Shown here one piece after another: positions 25,745 to 34,389 of a stretch of 64,000 bases of DNA. The stretch spans positions 1-64,000 of the forward strand of contig JACQBC010000012.1 of NCBI GenBank assembly GCA_016194635.1, written 5' to 3'. The notes beneath the pieces were generated by a model. That model had not been told where the DNA came from. It saw only the letters and a list, made by a program, of their open reading frames with translations, and searched no databases. The stretch is from Gammaproteobacteria bacterium. GTDB lineage: Bacteria; Pseudomonadota; Gammaproteobacteria; UBA6429; Thiohalophilaceae. Within the stretch, counting starts at the first letter, position 1. Each line of letters begins with the position of its first letter. Position numbers and translations under genes: made by a program.

Positions 25745-27907
25745 ATTGCCACACCAGTAACAGCACTGGGGGCGAGCGACCCTGCCGAGTTTCGCATCAG
25801 CCATCTGTGCGAAGTGCTCGAACAATATCTTGAGCCCGATAAGATCGCTGAGATCTATCGGGCTTATTTATTTGGGGCCGAAGTGCATGACGGTCAGCAC
25901 CGTCTAAGCGGTGAACCGTATATCTACCATCCGGTGGCGGTGGCGCGCATCTTGGCCGATATGCGCATGGATCACCTCAGCATCATCGCCGCCTTATTGC
26001 ACGACGTCATCGAAGATACACCCACCGCAAAAGACCAATTGGTTAAATTATTCGGTACCGAAGTGGCCGAATTGGTCGATGGTGTCAGTAAACTAACCCA
26101 TATCGAATTTGAAAGCCGCCAAGAGGCGCAGGCGGAAAACTTCCGCAAGATGATGTTGGCGATGACGCGTGATATCCGCGTGATCCTGATCAAACTCGCC
26201 GACCGGCTCCACAATATGCGTACCCTCAACGCCATGTCACCCGAAAAACGCCGGCGGATTGCGCGCGAAACCTTGGAAATCTACGCACCGATTGCCAATC
26301 GCCTGGGAATGAATCAAGTCCGTTTGGAACTCGAAGATTTAGGTTTCGCGGCCTTATATCCCTTGCGTTCGCGGGTACTGGCCGATCATATTCGTAAAGT
26401 GCGCGGTAATCGTAAGGAGATCGTCAAAAAGATCGAGTTGTCGATCACCGAACGTTTACACCAGGAAGATCTCACCGGTCAGGTGATTGGACGGGAGAAA
26501 CACCTCTACAGTATTTATAAGAAAATGGGTGATAAACAATTACCGTTTAGTGAAGTCACCGATGTCTATGCGTTTCGTATCATCGTCGATAGCGTCGACA
26601 TGTGTTATCGCGTGCTGGGTGTCGTGCATAATCTTTATAAACCCGTACCGGGAAAATTTAAAGATTATATTGCGATCCCCAAGGCCAACGGTTACCAATC
26701 CTTACACACTGTGCTGTTCAGTCCTTATGGGGTTCCTATTGAGGTACAAATTCGCACCGAAGATATGCACAAGGTCGCCGAAGGCGGGATCGCCGCGCAT
26801 TGGTTGTATAAAAGCGGCAGCGACGCTGGCAGTAGCGCCCAGGCCCGCGCGCGCCAATGGTTGCACAATGTGTTGGAGATTCAGCAACACGCTGGTAATT
26901 CGGTGGAGTTTCTGGAAAATGTCAAAATCGATTTGTTCCCCGACGAGGTGTATGTGTTCACCCCCAAGGGTGAAATCATGGTGTTGCCCAGCGGTGCCAC
27001 CGCGATTGATTTTGCCTACGCGGTACATACCGATGTAGGCAATCGTTGCGTGGCGGTCAAGATCGATCGGCGCTTAACTCCGTTGCGCAGCGAATTATAT
27101 AACGGCCAAACCGTGGAGATTATTACCTCCCCCGGAGCGCGGCCCAATCCGGCCTGGCTCAACTTCGTGCAAACCGTCAAGGCCCGCTCCAATATCCGCA
27201 ATTATTTAAAAAATCTGAAACACGACGATGCGGTACGGCTGGGCCGTCATTTGTTGAATAAAAGTCTGGAAGTGTACGAGACCAACCTTGATAAACTCGA
27301 TGTCAAACGAATTGAACACGTCATACAAGAATTTAAAGTAACGGCTTTAGATACGCTGCTCGAAGAAATTGGTTTGGGTAATCATATTTCGATCGTTATC
27401 GCCCGCGCGCTGATGCAAGGTGAAGAAGAGCGTGTCAGTCACGACGACACGAATTCACATCCGCGTCCACTGGCAATCAAAGGCACCGAAGGCGCGGTGG
27501 TGACCTTCGCCAAGTGTTGCCGTCCGATCCCCGGTGATCCCATCTTGGGTTTTGTCAGCGCCGGGCGGGGTATTGTTATCCATACCCAGGGTTGTAAAAA
27601 TGTCGCTGAATTTCGCACTCGGCCCGAGAAGTGGATCGACGTGGAGTGGGAACGCCACGTCGAGGCCGATTTTCCGGTCGAGCTGCGTCTGTTGGTGCAA
27701 AACCAACGTGGTGTGTTGGCGACTGTGGCGGCGGCGATTGCCGATATGGAATCCAATATCGAGAATGTCAGTATCGATGAACGCGATGGGTCACAATCGG
27801 AAATGCGGTTTACAGTGTCGGTGAAGCATCGCAAACACCTGGCGGGTATCTTGCGGCGGTTACGTCACATCGATAAAGTTATGCGGATTTATCGGGCTAG
27901 CCGATGA
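25745..27907 (+). CDS. spoT: Bifunctional (p)ppGpp synthetase/hydrolase SpoT
   Basis: This RelA/SpoT homologue has an HD hydrolase domain (HPVAVARILADM, LLHDVIEDT, KLADRLHNMRTL) and a synthetase domain (GREKHLYSIYKKM, YAFRIIVDSVD, DYIAIPKANGYQSLHT, EVQIRTEDMH). The TGS domain reads DEVYVFTPKG, the conserved-Cys region FAKCCRPIPGD, and a C-terminal ACT domain closes the protein. The intact HD motif marks it as SpoT-like. The start is uncertain. The GTG at 25814 gives 697 residues but removes the conserved helix ISHLCEVLEQYLEP. An ATT at 25745 with a good ribosome-binding site gives about 720 residues. It follows rpoZ by 12 nt. Confidence 0.93.
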   Translation: MATPVTALGASDPAEFRISHLCEVLEQYLEPDKIAEIYRAYLFGAEVHDGQHRLSGEPYIYHPVAVARILADMRMDHLSIIAALLHDVIEDTPTAKDQLVKLFGTEVAELVDGVSKLTHIEFESRQEAQAENFRKMMLAMTRDIRVILIKLADRLHNMRTLNAMSPEKRRRIARETLEIYAPIANRLGMNQVRLELEDLGFAALYPLRSRVLADHIRKVRGNRKEIVKKIELSITERLHQEDLTGQVIGREKHLYSIYKKMGDKQLPFSEVTDVYAFRIIVDSVDMCYRVLGVVHNLYKPVPGKFKDYIAIPKANGYQSLHTVLFSPYGVPIEVQIRTEDMHKVAEGGIAAHWLYKSGSDAGSSAQARARQWLHNVLEIQQHAGNSVEFLENVKIDLFPDEVYVFTPKGEIMVLPSGATAIDFAYAVHTDVGNRCVAVKIDRRLTPLRSELYNGQTVEIITSPGARPNPAWLNFVQTVKARSNIRNYLKNLKHDDAVRLGRHLLNKSLEVYETNLDKLDVKRIEHVIQEFKVTALDTLLEEIGLGNHISIVIARALMQGEEERVSHDDTNSHPRPLAIKGTEGAVVTFAKCCRPIPGDPILGFVSAGRGIVIHTQGCKNVAEFRTRPEKWIDVEWERHVEADFPVELRLLVQNQRGVLATVAAAIADMESNIENVSIDERDGSQSEMRFTVSVKHRKHLAGILRRLRHIDKVMRIYRASR

Positions 27908-27937
27908 GGTTATGGCGGTGATTAAACCGAAGTGCTA

Positions 27938-28057
27938 ATTACCTTTGGACGGCCCCCGCGGCTGGCGTGACTCGCCGTAAATACGTCCCTGTAGGCTCGG
28001 CGGCCGCATCCTTGCGGCGACGGTCACGCCAGCCGCGGGGGGCCGTCCAAAGGTAAT
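27938..28057. repeat. Palindromic intergenic element, copy B (short core)
   Basis: The left arm 27938-27971 and right arm 28023-28057 are inverted complements except for one extra G. The tips read ATTACCTTT/AAAGGTAAT, and the inner ends GCGTGAC/GTCACGC. The 51-nt core has TCGCCGTAAATACGTCCC, TGTAGGCTCGGCGG and a small hairpin GCCGC-ATCCTT-GCGGC. It lies 30 nt after spoT and could act as a strong transcript-ending or stabilising hairpin. No gene is visible in the 307 nt between this copy and copy C. Confidence 0.88.
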
Positions 28058-28364
28058 CGGTTACGCTGTTTAGATTCTAAAAGAAATGCGCAACTGCATC
28101 CTTATTATTTATTGATTAACATGCGCTGATGAATCAGTGTGGTGGCAATGTACCAAAGTATCATAGGCTGGATATTCGCATGCTGAGTTGTCGGCAGAAG
28201 CACCCTGACGGGTAGAAACTCGGCCTGCCATTCATTGCATGCAACGTGATTAAATAAACAGAATTGGAAACCGGTAACAGTTATTTAGTAACTTACAATC
28301 AACCTGTAGTTGAGGGTTATACAAGGAGTTGGTTTGGGATATATTAAATATTATTGACGTGATC

Positions 28365-28482
28365 GTTACCTTTAGCCGGTCACCGCCAGGGCGTGACCGT
28401 CGGCGACAGGGATGTCGCCGCCGAGCCTACAGGGATGTATTCACGGCGAGTCACGCCCTGGCGGTGACCGGCTAAAGGTAAC
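28365..28482. repeat. Palindromic intergenic element, copy C (short core, inverted)
   Basis: The 33-nt arms (28365-28397 and 28450-28482) are perfect inverted complements. Their tips (GTTACCTTT/AAAGGTAAC) and inner ends (GCGTGAC/GTCACGC) match copy B, but the middle 17 nt or so are unrelated to copy B. The core is the reverse complement of the copy B core with few changes. The internal hairpin is GGCGAC-ATCCCT-GTCGCC, a different but again complementary stem. It ends 55 nt upstream of ridA. Confidence 0.9.
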
Positions 28483-28537
28483 ATGCTCCCATACCACTGA
28501 TATTTATTTTTATAGCGGATACATATAGGGAACCACG

Positions 28538-28921
28538 ATGACACGACAAATCATTCATTCAAATAACGCCCCTAAGGCGATTGGTACGTATTCACAAGCG
28601 GTGAAGGTGGATAAAACCGTCTACCTCTCGGGACAAATCCCACTTGACCCGACGAGCATGGAATTGGTCAAGGGTGAGATCGAGGTACATATCCGCCGAG
28701 TGTTCGATAACCTGCGGGCCGTGGCGCAGGCGGCGGGAGGAGACTTGCAGCAGGTGGTAAAACTCAATGTCTTTCTCATTGACCTGGCTAACTTCGCCAA
28801 GGTGAATCAGATTATGGCTGAATATTTTAAAGAACCGTATCCAGCCCGCGCCGCCGTAGGCGTAGCGTCATTGCCGCGCGGCTCGCTGCTGGAGATGGAT
28901 GCCATTATGGTGATCGAATAG
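28538..28921 (+). CDS. ridA: Enamine/imine deaminase RidA
   Basis: This 127-residue YjgF/RidA protein hydrolyses reactive enamines and imines such as 2-aminoacrylate formed by PLP enzymes. The conserved PKAIGTYSQAV, VYLSGQIPLDP, VFDNLRAV and YPARAAVGVASLPRG (with the key Arg) are present, as is the C-terminal MDAIMVIE. AGGGAACC lies before the ATG. It is 3 nt upstream of recG, so the two are co-transcribed downstream of spoT. Confidence 0.97.
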   Translation: MTRQIIHSNNAPKAIGTYSQAVKVDKTVYLSGQIPLDPTSMELVKGEIEVHIRRVFDNLRAVAQAAGGDLQQVVKLNVFLIDLANFAKVNQIMAEYFKEPYPARAAVGVASLPRGSLLEMDAIMVIE

Positions 28922-28924
28922 GTA

Positions 28925-31036
28925 ATGAACGATGTCGTCCAGGGGGTGGCCGCGCGTGTGTTTCCTACCCCAATTACTAAACTCAAAGGCGTCGGCCCGC
29001 GCTTGGCGGAACGCCTGGCGAATCTGAATCTTCATTCGGTGGAAGATTTATTATTCCATTTACCGTTTCGTTACGAAGATCGTACCCGCCTGGTGCCGAT
29101 CGGCACCTTACGCCCCGGTGATCACGCCGTGATACAGGGAAACGTAGAACTTAACCAAATCAAATTTGGTAAACGGCGGATGTTGCTGGTGCATGTGAGT
29201 GATGGTAGCGGTATGTTGCTGCTACGCTTCTTCCACTTTAATGCGCAGCAACAACAGTTATTGGCGCGCGGGGTGAGTGTGCGCTGTTTTGGCGAAATTC
29301 GCCGTGGGCAGAAGTCGATTGAAATGATCCACCCCGAGTACCGGGTCATCACCGAACCGGCGCAAATCCCCCAGGTCGATGAGCATCTTACCCCGGTGTA
29401 TCCCACCACCGAGCAACTGCACCAATTGTCGATGCGCCAGCTTACTCAACAGGCGTTGCAGTGGTTGAACGAGGGTAGGTTACAGTTACAAGAATGCTTA
29501 CCTCAAGCGGTGTTGCAAGAAATGCAATTTGTGGATTTGGTTTCGGCTCTGGTGTATTTACACCGGCCGCCGCCGGATGTATCGCATGAATTGCTTGAGA
29601 CCCGTCGTCATCCCATGCAGCTACGTTTGGCGTTTGAAGAATTATTGGCGCAGGCGGTGAGTTTACGCCAACGGCGGCTGCGTGCTCATCGTGATCAGGC
29701 CAGGGGGTTAAACGTCGCGGGTGATTACAGCGGGCAATTACTCGCGCAATTACCCTTTGTGCTTACCGCGGCACAGCAGCGGGTGTGGCAGGAGATCCGT
29801 GTTGACCTCGCCCGCGCCGAACCAATGCAACGTCTGGTGCAAGGCGATGTGGGCTCGGGTAAAACCATTGTGGCGGTGTTGGCGGCCTTACAGGCCATCG
29901 AGGCCGGTTATCAAGTGGCGATGATGGCTCCTACCGAGCTTTTGGCGGAACAGCATTATCAAAATGTGCTGCGTTGGTTGGCGCCACTGTCGATTTCCAT
30001 TGCTTGGTTGTCAGGTAAACTTAAGGGCAAGGCGCGTCAACAGACCTGCGCTGAGATTGCACAGGGGCAAGTGCAACTGGTGGTAGGGACCCATGCCTTG
30101 TTTCAGGACGATGTGGAGTTTGCTACATTGGCGCTTGTTATCATTGATGAGCAACACCGGTTTGGCGTGCATCAACGATTGGCCTTGCGTGAGAAAGGGG
30201 TGCGGGATCAGCTGCATCCCCATCAATTGATCATGACAGCCACACCGATACCACGGACTCTGGCGATGACCATTTACGCTGATTTAGATGTTTCCGTCAT
30301 CGATGAGTTACCGCCGGGACGCAAACCGGTCGAGACGGTGGCGATCCCCGATGCGCGACGCGCGCAAGTGGTACAACGGGTGGCCCAGGCGTGCCGTCAG
30401 GGGCGGCAAATCTATTGGGTGTGCAGTTTGATCGAGGAGTCCGAGGTTTTACAGTGTCAGGCCGCTGAAGATACCGCCGGGCAATTGACCGAGGCCCTGC
30501 CGCAGGTTCGGGTGGGCTTGTTACATGGGCGATTGAGTAATGAGATAAAAGAACGCGTGATGCAACAGTTTAAATCCCATGCAATCGATTTATTGGTAGC
30601 CACCACCGTGGTTGAAGTGGGCGTGGATGTCCCCAACGCGAGTTTGATGATCATCGAGAATGCCGAACGTTTTGGTCTGGCGCAGTTACATCAACTGCGC
30701 GGTCGTGTCGGTCGCGGCAGCCACGACAGTGTCTGTGTCTTGTTGTATCATGGCAACCTGTCTACCCTGGCGCGCGCCAGGATTAAAGCGATGCGCGAGA
30801 CCAACGATGGATTTGAGATCGCGCGCCGTGACTTGGAAATTCGCGGACCCGGCGAGATGTTGGGGATCAAACAAACCGGGATGATGCAATTACGCGTGGC
30901 CGATCTCAGGCAACATCAAGCCTTATTACCCGCGGTGAATCGCTGGGCGGATAAATTGCTGCGCGAATCACCGCAACTGGCGGAGGGATTAGTACAACGC
31001 TGGATCGGCGCGGGGACGCGGTTTGCGGACGTGTGA
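28925..31036 (+). CDS. recG: ATP-dependent DNA helicase RecG
   Basis: This 703-residue superfamily 2 helicase remodels stalled replication forks and Holliday junctions. The N-terminal wedge domain contains LKGVGPRLAERL and FHLPFRYEDRT. The helicase core has Walker A GDVGSGKT, the DEQH box IIDEQHRFGV, TATPIPRTLAMT, and the second RecA-like domain with LLHGRLS, VATTVVEVGVDVPNAS and QLRGRVGRG. A C-terminal TRG-like motif region ends the protein. Length and motifs are normal. It starts 3 nt after the ridA stop. Confidence 0.97.
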   Translation: MNDVVQGVAARVFPTPITKLKGVGPRLAERLANLNLHSVEDLLFHLPFRYEDRTRLVPIGTLRPGDHAVIQGNVELNQIKFGKRRMLLVHVSDGSGMLLLRFFHFNAQQQQLLARGVSVRCFGEIRRGQKSIEMIHPEYRVITEPAQIPQVDEHLTPVYPTTEQLHQLSMRQLTQQALQWLNEGRLQLQECLPQAVLQEMQFVDLVSALVYLHRPPPDVSHELLETRRHPMQLRLAFEELLAQAVSLRQRRLRAHRDQARGLNVAGDYSGQLLAQLPFVLTAAQQRVWQEIRVDLARAEPMQRLVQGDVGSGKTIVAVLAALQAIEAGYQVAMMAPTELLAEQHYQNVLRWLAPLSISIAWLSGKLKGKARQQTCAEIAQGQVQLVVGTHALFQDDVEFATLALVIIDEQHRFGVHQRLALREKGVRDQLHPHQLIMTATPIPRTLAMTIYADLDVSVIDELPPGRKPVETVAIPDARRAQVVQRVAQACRQGRQIYWVCSLIEESEVLQCQAAEDTAGQLTEALPQVRVGLLHGRLSNEIKERVMQQFKSHAIDLLVATTVVEVGVDVPNASLMIIENAERFGLAQLHQLRGRVGRGSHDSVCVLLYHGNLSTLARARIKAMRETNDGFEIARRDLEIRGPGEMLGIKQTGMMQLRVADLRQHQALLPAVNRWADKLLRESPQLAEGLVQRWIGAGTRFADV

Positions 31037-31157
31037 CCTGGTTTCATTAACTTCACTCTCACCCCAGGCCATTGCCTGGCGAGTCCCTCTGTCGGCTTAA
31101 AGGCCGACCTACCGTGTAGGGCTGTTGCGGAATATCGGTTTAAACGATTATGAGTTT

Positions 31158-31718
31158 ATGAAAACAAATTTACCGGTGTGGCGTGCCCAACAGCAAATAC
31201 TTGCCAGCGCTATTCCTGAATCGATCCGTTGCTGGTTATTTGATCCCGGATCACTCACTGCACGGGCTATCGCCGCCTGCCGTGGCAAGTTTCGGGTCGA
31301 GGTGGTGGCGCAGGCTTGGCGGCGTGCCAGTGTGGAAGAAGCCCGACGTCTGACGATGCCGCGCCATGCCCTGGCCTGGGTACGGGAGGTGTATCTCTAT
31401 TGTAATGACACCCCGTGGGTATTCGCGCGCACGGTGATCCCACGTCGCACGTTATCGGGAAGGCAGAAGCCGCTGGCGCATTTAGGTTCGCGTCCATTAG
31501 GCGCGGTGTTATTCGCCGATCCGTGGATGCGCCGTGATCCTATTGAGGTATGCTGCTTGAATCCTCAGCATCAACTCTTCGCGGCGGCAACACATTTCAC
31601 CGGCGACGGTAGCACTTTGATGTGGGGCCGACGCTCGGTGTTTTATCTTGATCACAAACCACTGTTGGTGAATGAAATTTTCCTACCCAGCATCGCCCGG
31701 TGTAAACTTACGCCATGA
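31158..31718 (+). CDS. ubiC: Chorismate lyase UbiC
   Basis: This 186-residue enzyme converts chorismate to 4-hydroxybenzoate and pyruvate, the first committed step of ubiquinone synthesis. Family features are [34 protein letters not shown] with the substrate-binding Arg, [11 protein letters not shown] and the C-terminal LVNEIFLPS with the catalytic Glu. The ATG at 31158 lacks a clear ribosome-binding site. The frame is open to 31125. Its stop overlaps ubiA as ATGA. The 121 nt before it hold two small tandem hairpins (CCAGG/CCTGG and GTCGG/CCGAC). Confidence 0.92.
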   Translation: MKTNLPVWRAQQQILASAIPESIRCWLFDPGSLTARAIAACRGKFRVEVVAQAWRRASVEEARRLTMPRHALAWVREVYLYCNDTPWVFARTVIPRRTLSGRQKPLAHLGSRPLGAVLFADPWMRRDPIEVCCLNPQHQLFAAATHFTGDGSTLMWGRRSVFYLDHKPLLVNEIFLPSIARCKLTP

Positions 31719-32611
31719 TACGGTCATTATTAACCCCCGCGCTAAAAGAACGCTTACGTCAATATTATTATCTGACGCGTTTACACCGCCCGATTGGGAT
31801 CTTTTTATTGTTATGGCCGACCTTATGGGCGTTGTGGATTGCCAGCGCGGGAAAACCTTCCTGGGGTGTTTTGGCGATTTTTATCGCGGGCGTGGTATTG
31901 ATGCGCTCGGCAGGCTGTGTGATCAATGATTACGCCGATCGGAATATCGATCCGCACGTGGCGCGCACCCGCGAACGCCCCATGGGTACCGGCAAGGTAG
32001 CGCCGCGGGAGGCGTTAATATTGTTCGTGGTGTTGTGTCTGTGTGCCTTTGGGTTGGTGTTATTGACCAATCGCTTAACCGTGTATTTATCGGTGGGGGC
32101 GTTGAGCCTGGCGGTGCTCTACCCGTTTGCCAAGCGTTACACCCATTTGCCGCAAGTGGTGCTGGGCATGGCCTTCGCTTTGGCGGTACCCATGGCCTAT
32201 GCGGCACAAACCGGGGCGTTGAATAAATTGGCCTGGTTGATCTATGTGGTCACCGTGGTCTGGGCGGTGATTTATGACACCATGTATGCGATGGCGGATC
32301 GGGAAGATGACCTAAAAATTGGAGTCAAGTCGACGGCAATTTTATTCGGCGAGGCGGACCGCGTTATCCTGCTGGTATTACAGGTGTTGTTATTTCTTGG
32401 TTTATTTTTAGTGGGGCGGCAAGCCGAGTTAGGCTGGCCTTATGACACTGCGGTCGGAGTGGCCGGGCTGTTTGCCCTCTACCAGCAATTCTTAATCCGT
32501 CGACGCGAACCGCAAGGCTGTCTTGCCGCTTTTATAAATAATCATTGGTTAGGACTCAGCGTCTTTGTGGGGATTGTCATAAGTTATTCGGGACTGATCG
32601 GTAAGACCTGA
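31715..32611 (+). CDS. ubiA: 4-hydroxybenzoate octaprenyltransferase UbiA
   Basis: This 298-residue membrane prenyltransferase with about nine transmembrane helices attaches the polyprenyl tail to 4-hydroxybenzoate. The first Asp-rich motif is [19 protein letters not shown] (NDxxD) and the second [22 protein letters not shown] (DxxxD). [18 protein letters not shown] at the N-terminus is typical. The 4-nt overlap with ubiC indicates translational coupling, so the product of one enzyme is the substrate of the next. Confidence 0.97.
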   Translation: MIRSLLTPALKERLRQYYYLTRLHRPIGIFLLLWPTLWALWIASAGKPSWGVLAIFIAGVVLMRSAGCVINDYADRNIDPHVARTRERPMGTGKVAPREALILFVVLCLCAFGLVLLTNRLTVYLSVGALSLAVLYPFAKRYTHLPQVVLGMAFALAVPMAYAAQTGALNKLAWLIYVVTVVWAVIYDTMYAMADREDDLKIGVKSTAILFGEADRVILLVLQVLLFLGLFLVGRQAELGWPYDTAVGVAGLFALYQQFLIRRREPQGCLAAFINNHWLGLSVFVGIVISYSGLIGKT

Positions 32612-32705
32612 TCGGTGTTGGGTGCATATTCACGTAGAATCTGTGATCGATTGGGCTGACAGACGCGCAAATTTGTCTACACTGTGCAAAATCACGGTTG
32701 TGACA

Positions 32706-32792
32706 TAGGTGCGCCTACAACAGCTTCTTTGCGCGGGAAAAGCCCGTGGAGGAGGTATGCGGTGGGTTCGCAGCGCCTGGTGTAGGCGCTAT
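32706..32792. repeat. Imperfect 87-nt palindrome upstream of the barrel-protein gene
   Basis: ATAGGTGCGCCTACA at 32706-32720 is matched by TGTAGGCGCTAT at 32781-32792, with an inner stem GCGGG-AAAA-CCCGT-like sequence at 32733-32748. It lies 84 nt before the start of the outer-membrane protein gene and could be a 5' leader structure or a degenerate palindromic element. No known riboswitch consensus was recognised. Confidence 0.45.
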
Positions 32793-32875
32793 TCCTTAAA
32801 GGATACTCACCAACAACGTGGTTTTTCCTATGATCCTGTTTGTTGTTTAATTTGCTAACCCACGAGATAGTTCGG

Positions 32876-33445
32876 ATGACACGTAGTACGCTGGTCTTAG
32901 GATTGTGGTGCAGTTTCGGCCTGGCGCTGGGCGCTGGCAAGGATAACGCACAAGACTATCTATGGCACCCGGTATTCCAATTTCAACAACAAGGCGGCGC
33001 AGTCGACGCTGTCCCCGCCGTGTTATTGGATCGGCAACATGCCAGCACGGCACGGATCAATCAATACAATGCCACATTAAGTTATCCTTGGCGTAATGAT
33101 AATGTGAACCTAGGCATCGGTATCAATCTTCGCTTTATCGAAGGCGATGTCCGCAGCAGCACGGATAGTTCACAAAGTATTAGCGCAGCCATGCCGATGG
33201 TATACGCGAGTGCCTGGTTCGATTTACCCTTAAATGGATTGCGCGCCGGTGTGATCGGTCGTCATATGGATTATGACCAATGGCGGGCTTACGATTATCG
33301 CGCCAAACTTATCTATTCCTTCGATAGCGGTTTTGGTATGCAAGGCGGCTGGCAGCTGCAACAACTCAATCTTGACACCGGCACCGATAATCGTGGTCGT
33401 TTTGAGAATAAAGGTCCGTTTATGGATCTATATTGGCGGTTTTAA
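32876..33445 (+). CDS. Small outer-membrane beta-barrel protein
   Basis: This protein of about 189 residues has a signal peptide (about 1-20, SFGLALGAG). Alternating amphipathic strands follow, for example NLGIGINLRFIEGDV, PMVYASAWFDLPL, RAGVIGRHMDY, YRAKLIYSF and GGWQLQQLNLD. It ends in WRF, the aromatic C-terminus recognised by the BAM machinery. This layout resembles the 8-stranded outer-membrane proteins of the TIGR04219 type. The function is unknown. The ATG at 32876 is preferred over a TTG at 32840. The GbsR-like regulator gene lies 150 nt downstream. Confidence 0.75.
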   Translation: MTRSTLVLGLWCSFGLALGAGKDNAQDYLWHPVFQFQQQGGAVDAVPAVLLDRQHASTARINQYNATLSYPWRNDNVNLGIGINLRFIEGDVRSSTDSSQSISAAMPMVYASAWFDLPLNGLRAGVIGRHMDYDQWRAYDYRAKLIYSFDSGFGMQGGWQLQQLNLDTGTDNRGRFENKGPFMDLYWRF

Positions 33446-33564
33446 TCGTTGTTGCGATACCGTCCGTGGATAATCGGCCGGGCTGAACTCCCAAAATTTT
33501 GACCTGCCTACCCTAAACATAAACAATAGGCCCATGCTTGACAGCCACTGTTTTAATCACTATA

Positions 33565-33580
33565 TTCTGTTATAACAGAA
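33565..33580. promoter_or_regulatory. Palindromic operator upstream of the GbsR-like gene
   Basis: TTCTGTTATAACAGAA is a perfect 16-bp palindrome ending 16 nt before the regulator ATG. It is followed at once by a second half-site, ATAACAGAAT (33581-33590). MarR/GbsR-type dimers bind such sites, and its place over the start region suggests autorepression. Confidence 0.7.
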
Positions 33581-33595
33581 ATAACAGAATTCATT

Positions 33596-34123
33596 ATGAA
33601 ACTTACTCCGATCATGCAGAAATACGTGTTGCACTGGGGGGAAATGGGCACCCGCTGGGGGGTTAATCGTACCGTAGCGCAAATCCATGCCTTGTTATAC
33701 CTAGCACCGCAACCGCTGCATGCCGAAGAGATCTCCGAGACCCTAGGGGTGGCGCGCTCCAATGTCAGCACCAGTCTCAAGGAATTGCAAGGTTGGAACC
33801 TAGTCAAAGTAGTACACGTGATGGGGGATCGGCGCGATCACTTTGAATCGCTGCAAGACCTCTGGGAAATGTCCACAGTGATTATCGAGGAACGCAAACG
33901 CCGCGAGATCGACCCTACCCTGACCATGTTACGCAACTGTGTATTGGAAGGTGAACAGGATAAATCCACCCCCGATGCGATTAAACAACGTATCACCGAC
34001 GTATTAGAGATGATGGAAATCCTGTCGTCATGGTATGAACAGATGCGTGGGGTACCCAAACCCACCTTAATCAAGTTGCTGAAACTTGGCGCAAAGGTGA
34101 CGAGATTCTTAGGTAAAAAGTAA
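33596..34123 (+). CDS. GbsR/MarR-family transcription regulator
   Basis: This 175-residue winged-helix protein starts MKLTPIMQKYVLHWGEMGTRWGVNRTVAQIHALLYL. A helix-turn-helix follows (LHAEEISETLGVARSNVSTSLKELQGWNLVK) and a wing (VHVMGDRRDHFES), the pattern of GbsR-type regulators. The C-terminal helical part probably makes the dimer. A palindrome directly upstream is the likely binding site. The targets are not shown by the sequence beyond its own gene. The next gene (DCC family) is broken. Confidence 0.88.
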   Translation: MKLTPIMQKYVLHWGEMGTRWGVNRTVAQIHALLYLAPQPLHAEEISETLGVARSNVSTSLKELQGWNLVKVVHVMGDRRDHFESLQDLWEMSTVIIEERKRREIDPTLTMLRNCVLEGEQDKSTPDAIKQRITDVLEMMEILSSWYEQMRGVPKPTLIKLLKLGAKVTRFLGKK

Positions 34124-34211
34124 AATTTTTTGCCGATAATTTTCTGTTTATACGGACAACAATGTCGCTATAGAGCAGGTAGTCTAAACAACAGCAAGCA
34201 GCAAAGCACGA

Positions 34212-34389
34212 ATGAATAGCTTGAAGGTTTTGTACGATGCGCAATGTGGATTTTGTACCCAATGCGTGTTGTGGCTAGTTATCGCGCTGGTTTAAATGTA
34301 CCCCAGTGGCACGACTCCAAGCACAGCGTGTGCAACTACCGCCCGTAAGTTGCAGGGCAGAAACAGGGTGTAATACAAAGCCGTCTTAG
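34212..34389 (+). pseudogene. DCC-family (DUF393) thiol-disulfide protein, decayed remnant
   Basis: The ATG at 34212 begins MNSLKVLYDAQCGFCTQCVLWL, the start of the DCC family (YDxxCxFC). The frame then ends at the TAA at 34293-34295 after 27 residues. A change of frame near 34276-34281 would continue with SRWFKCTPVARLQAQRVQ, which reads like the next part of the family, up to a TAG at 34387-34389. The remainder (usually about 100 residues) is missing. It follows the GbsR-like gene by 88 nt and was probably its co-transcribed partner. Confidence 0.65.

Noticed and set aside
25814-25816. GTG as the certain start of spoT
   Set aside because: No ribosome-binding site and it removes a conserved helix; kept as the fallback only.
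28320-28483. Open frame running through repeat copy C towards ridA
   Set aside because: It reads the palindrome as Arg/Pro/Gly-rich protein with no family match; the inverted arms explain the openness.
31040-31120. Structured RNA before ubiC
   Set aside because: Only two small simple hairpins are present, with no known RNA consensus; noted within the ubiC entry.
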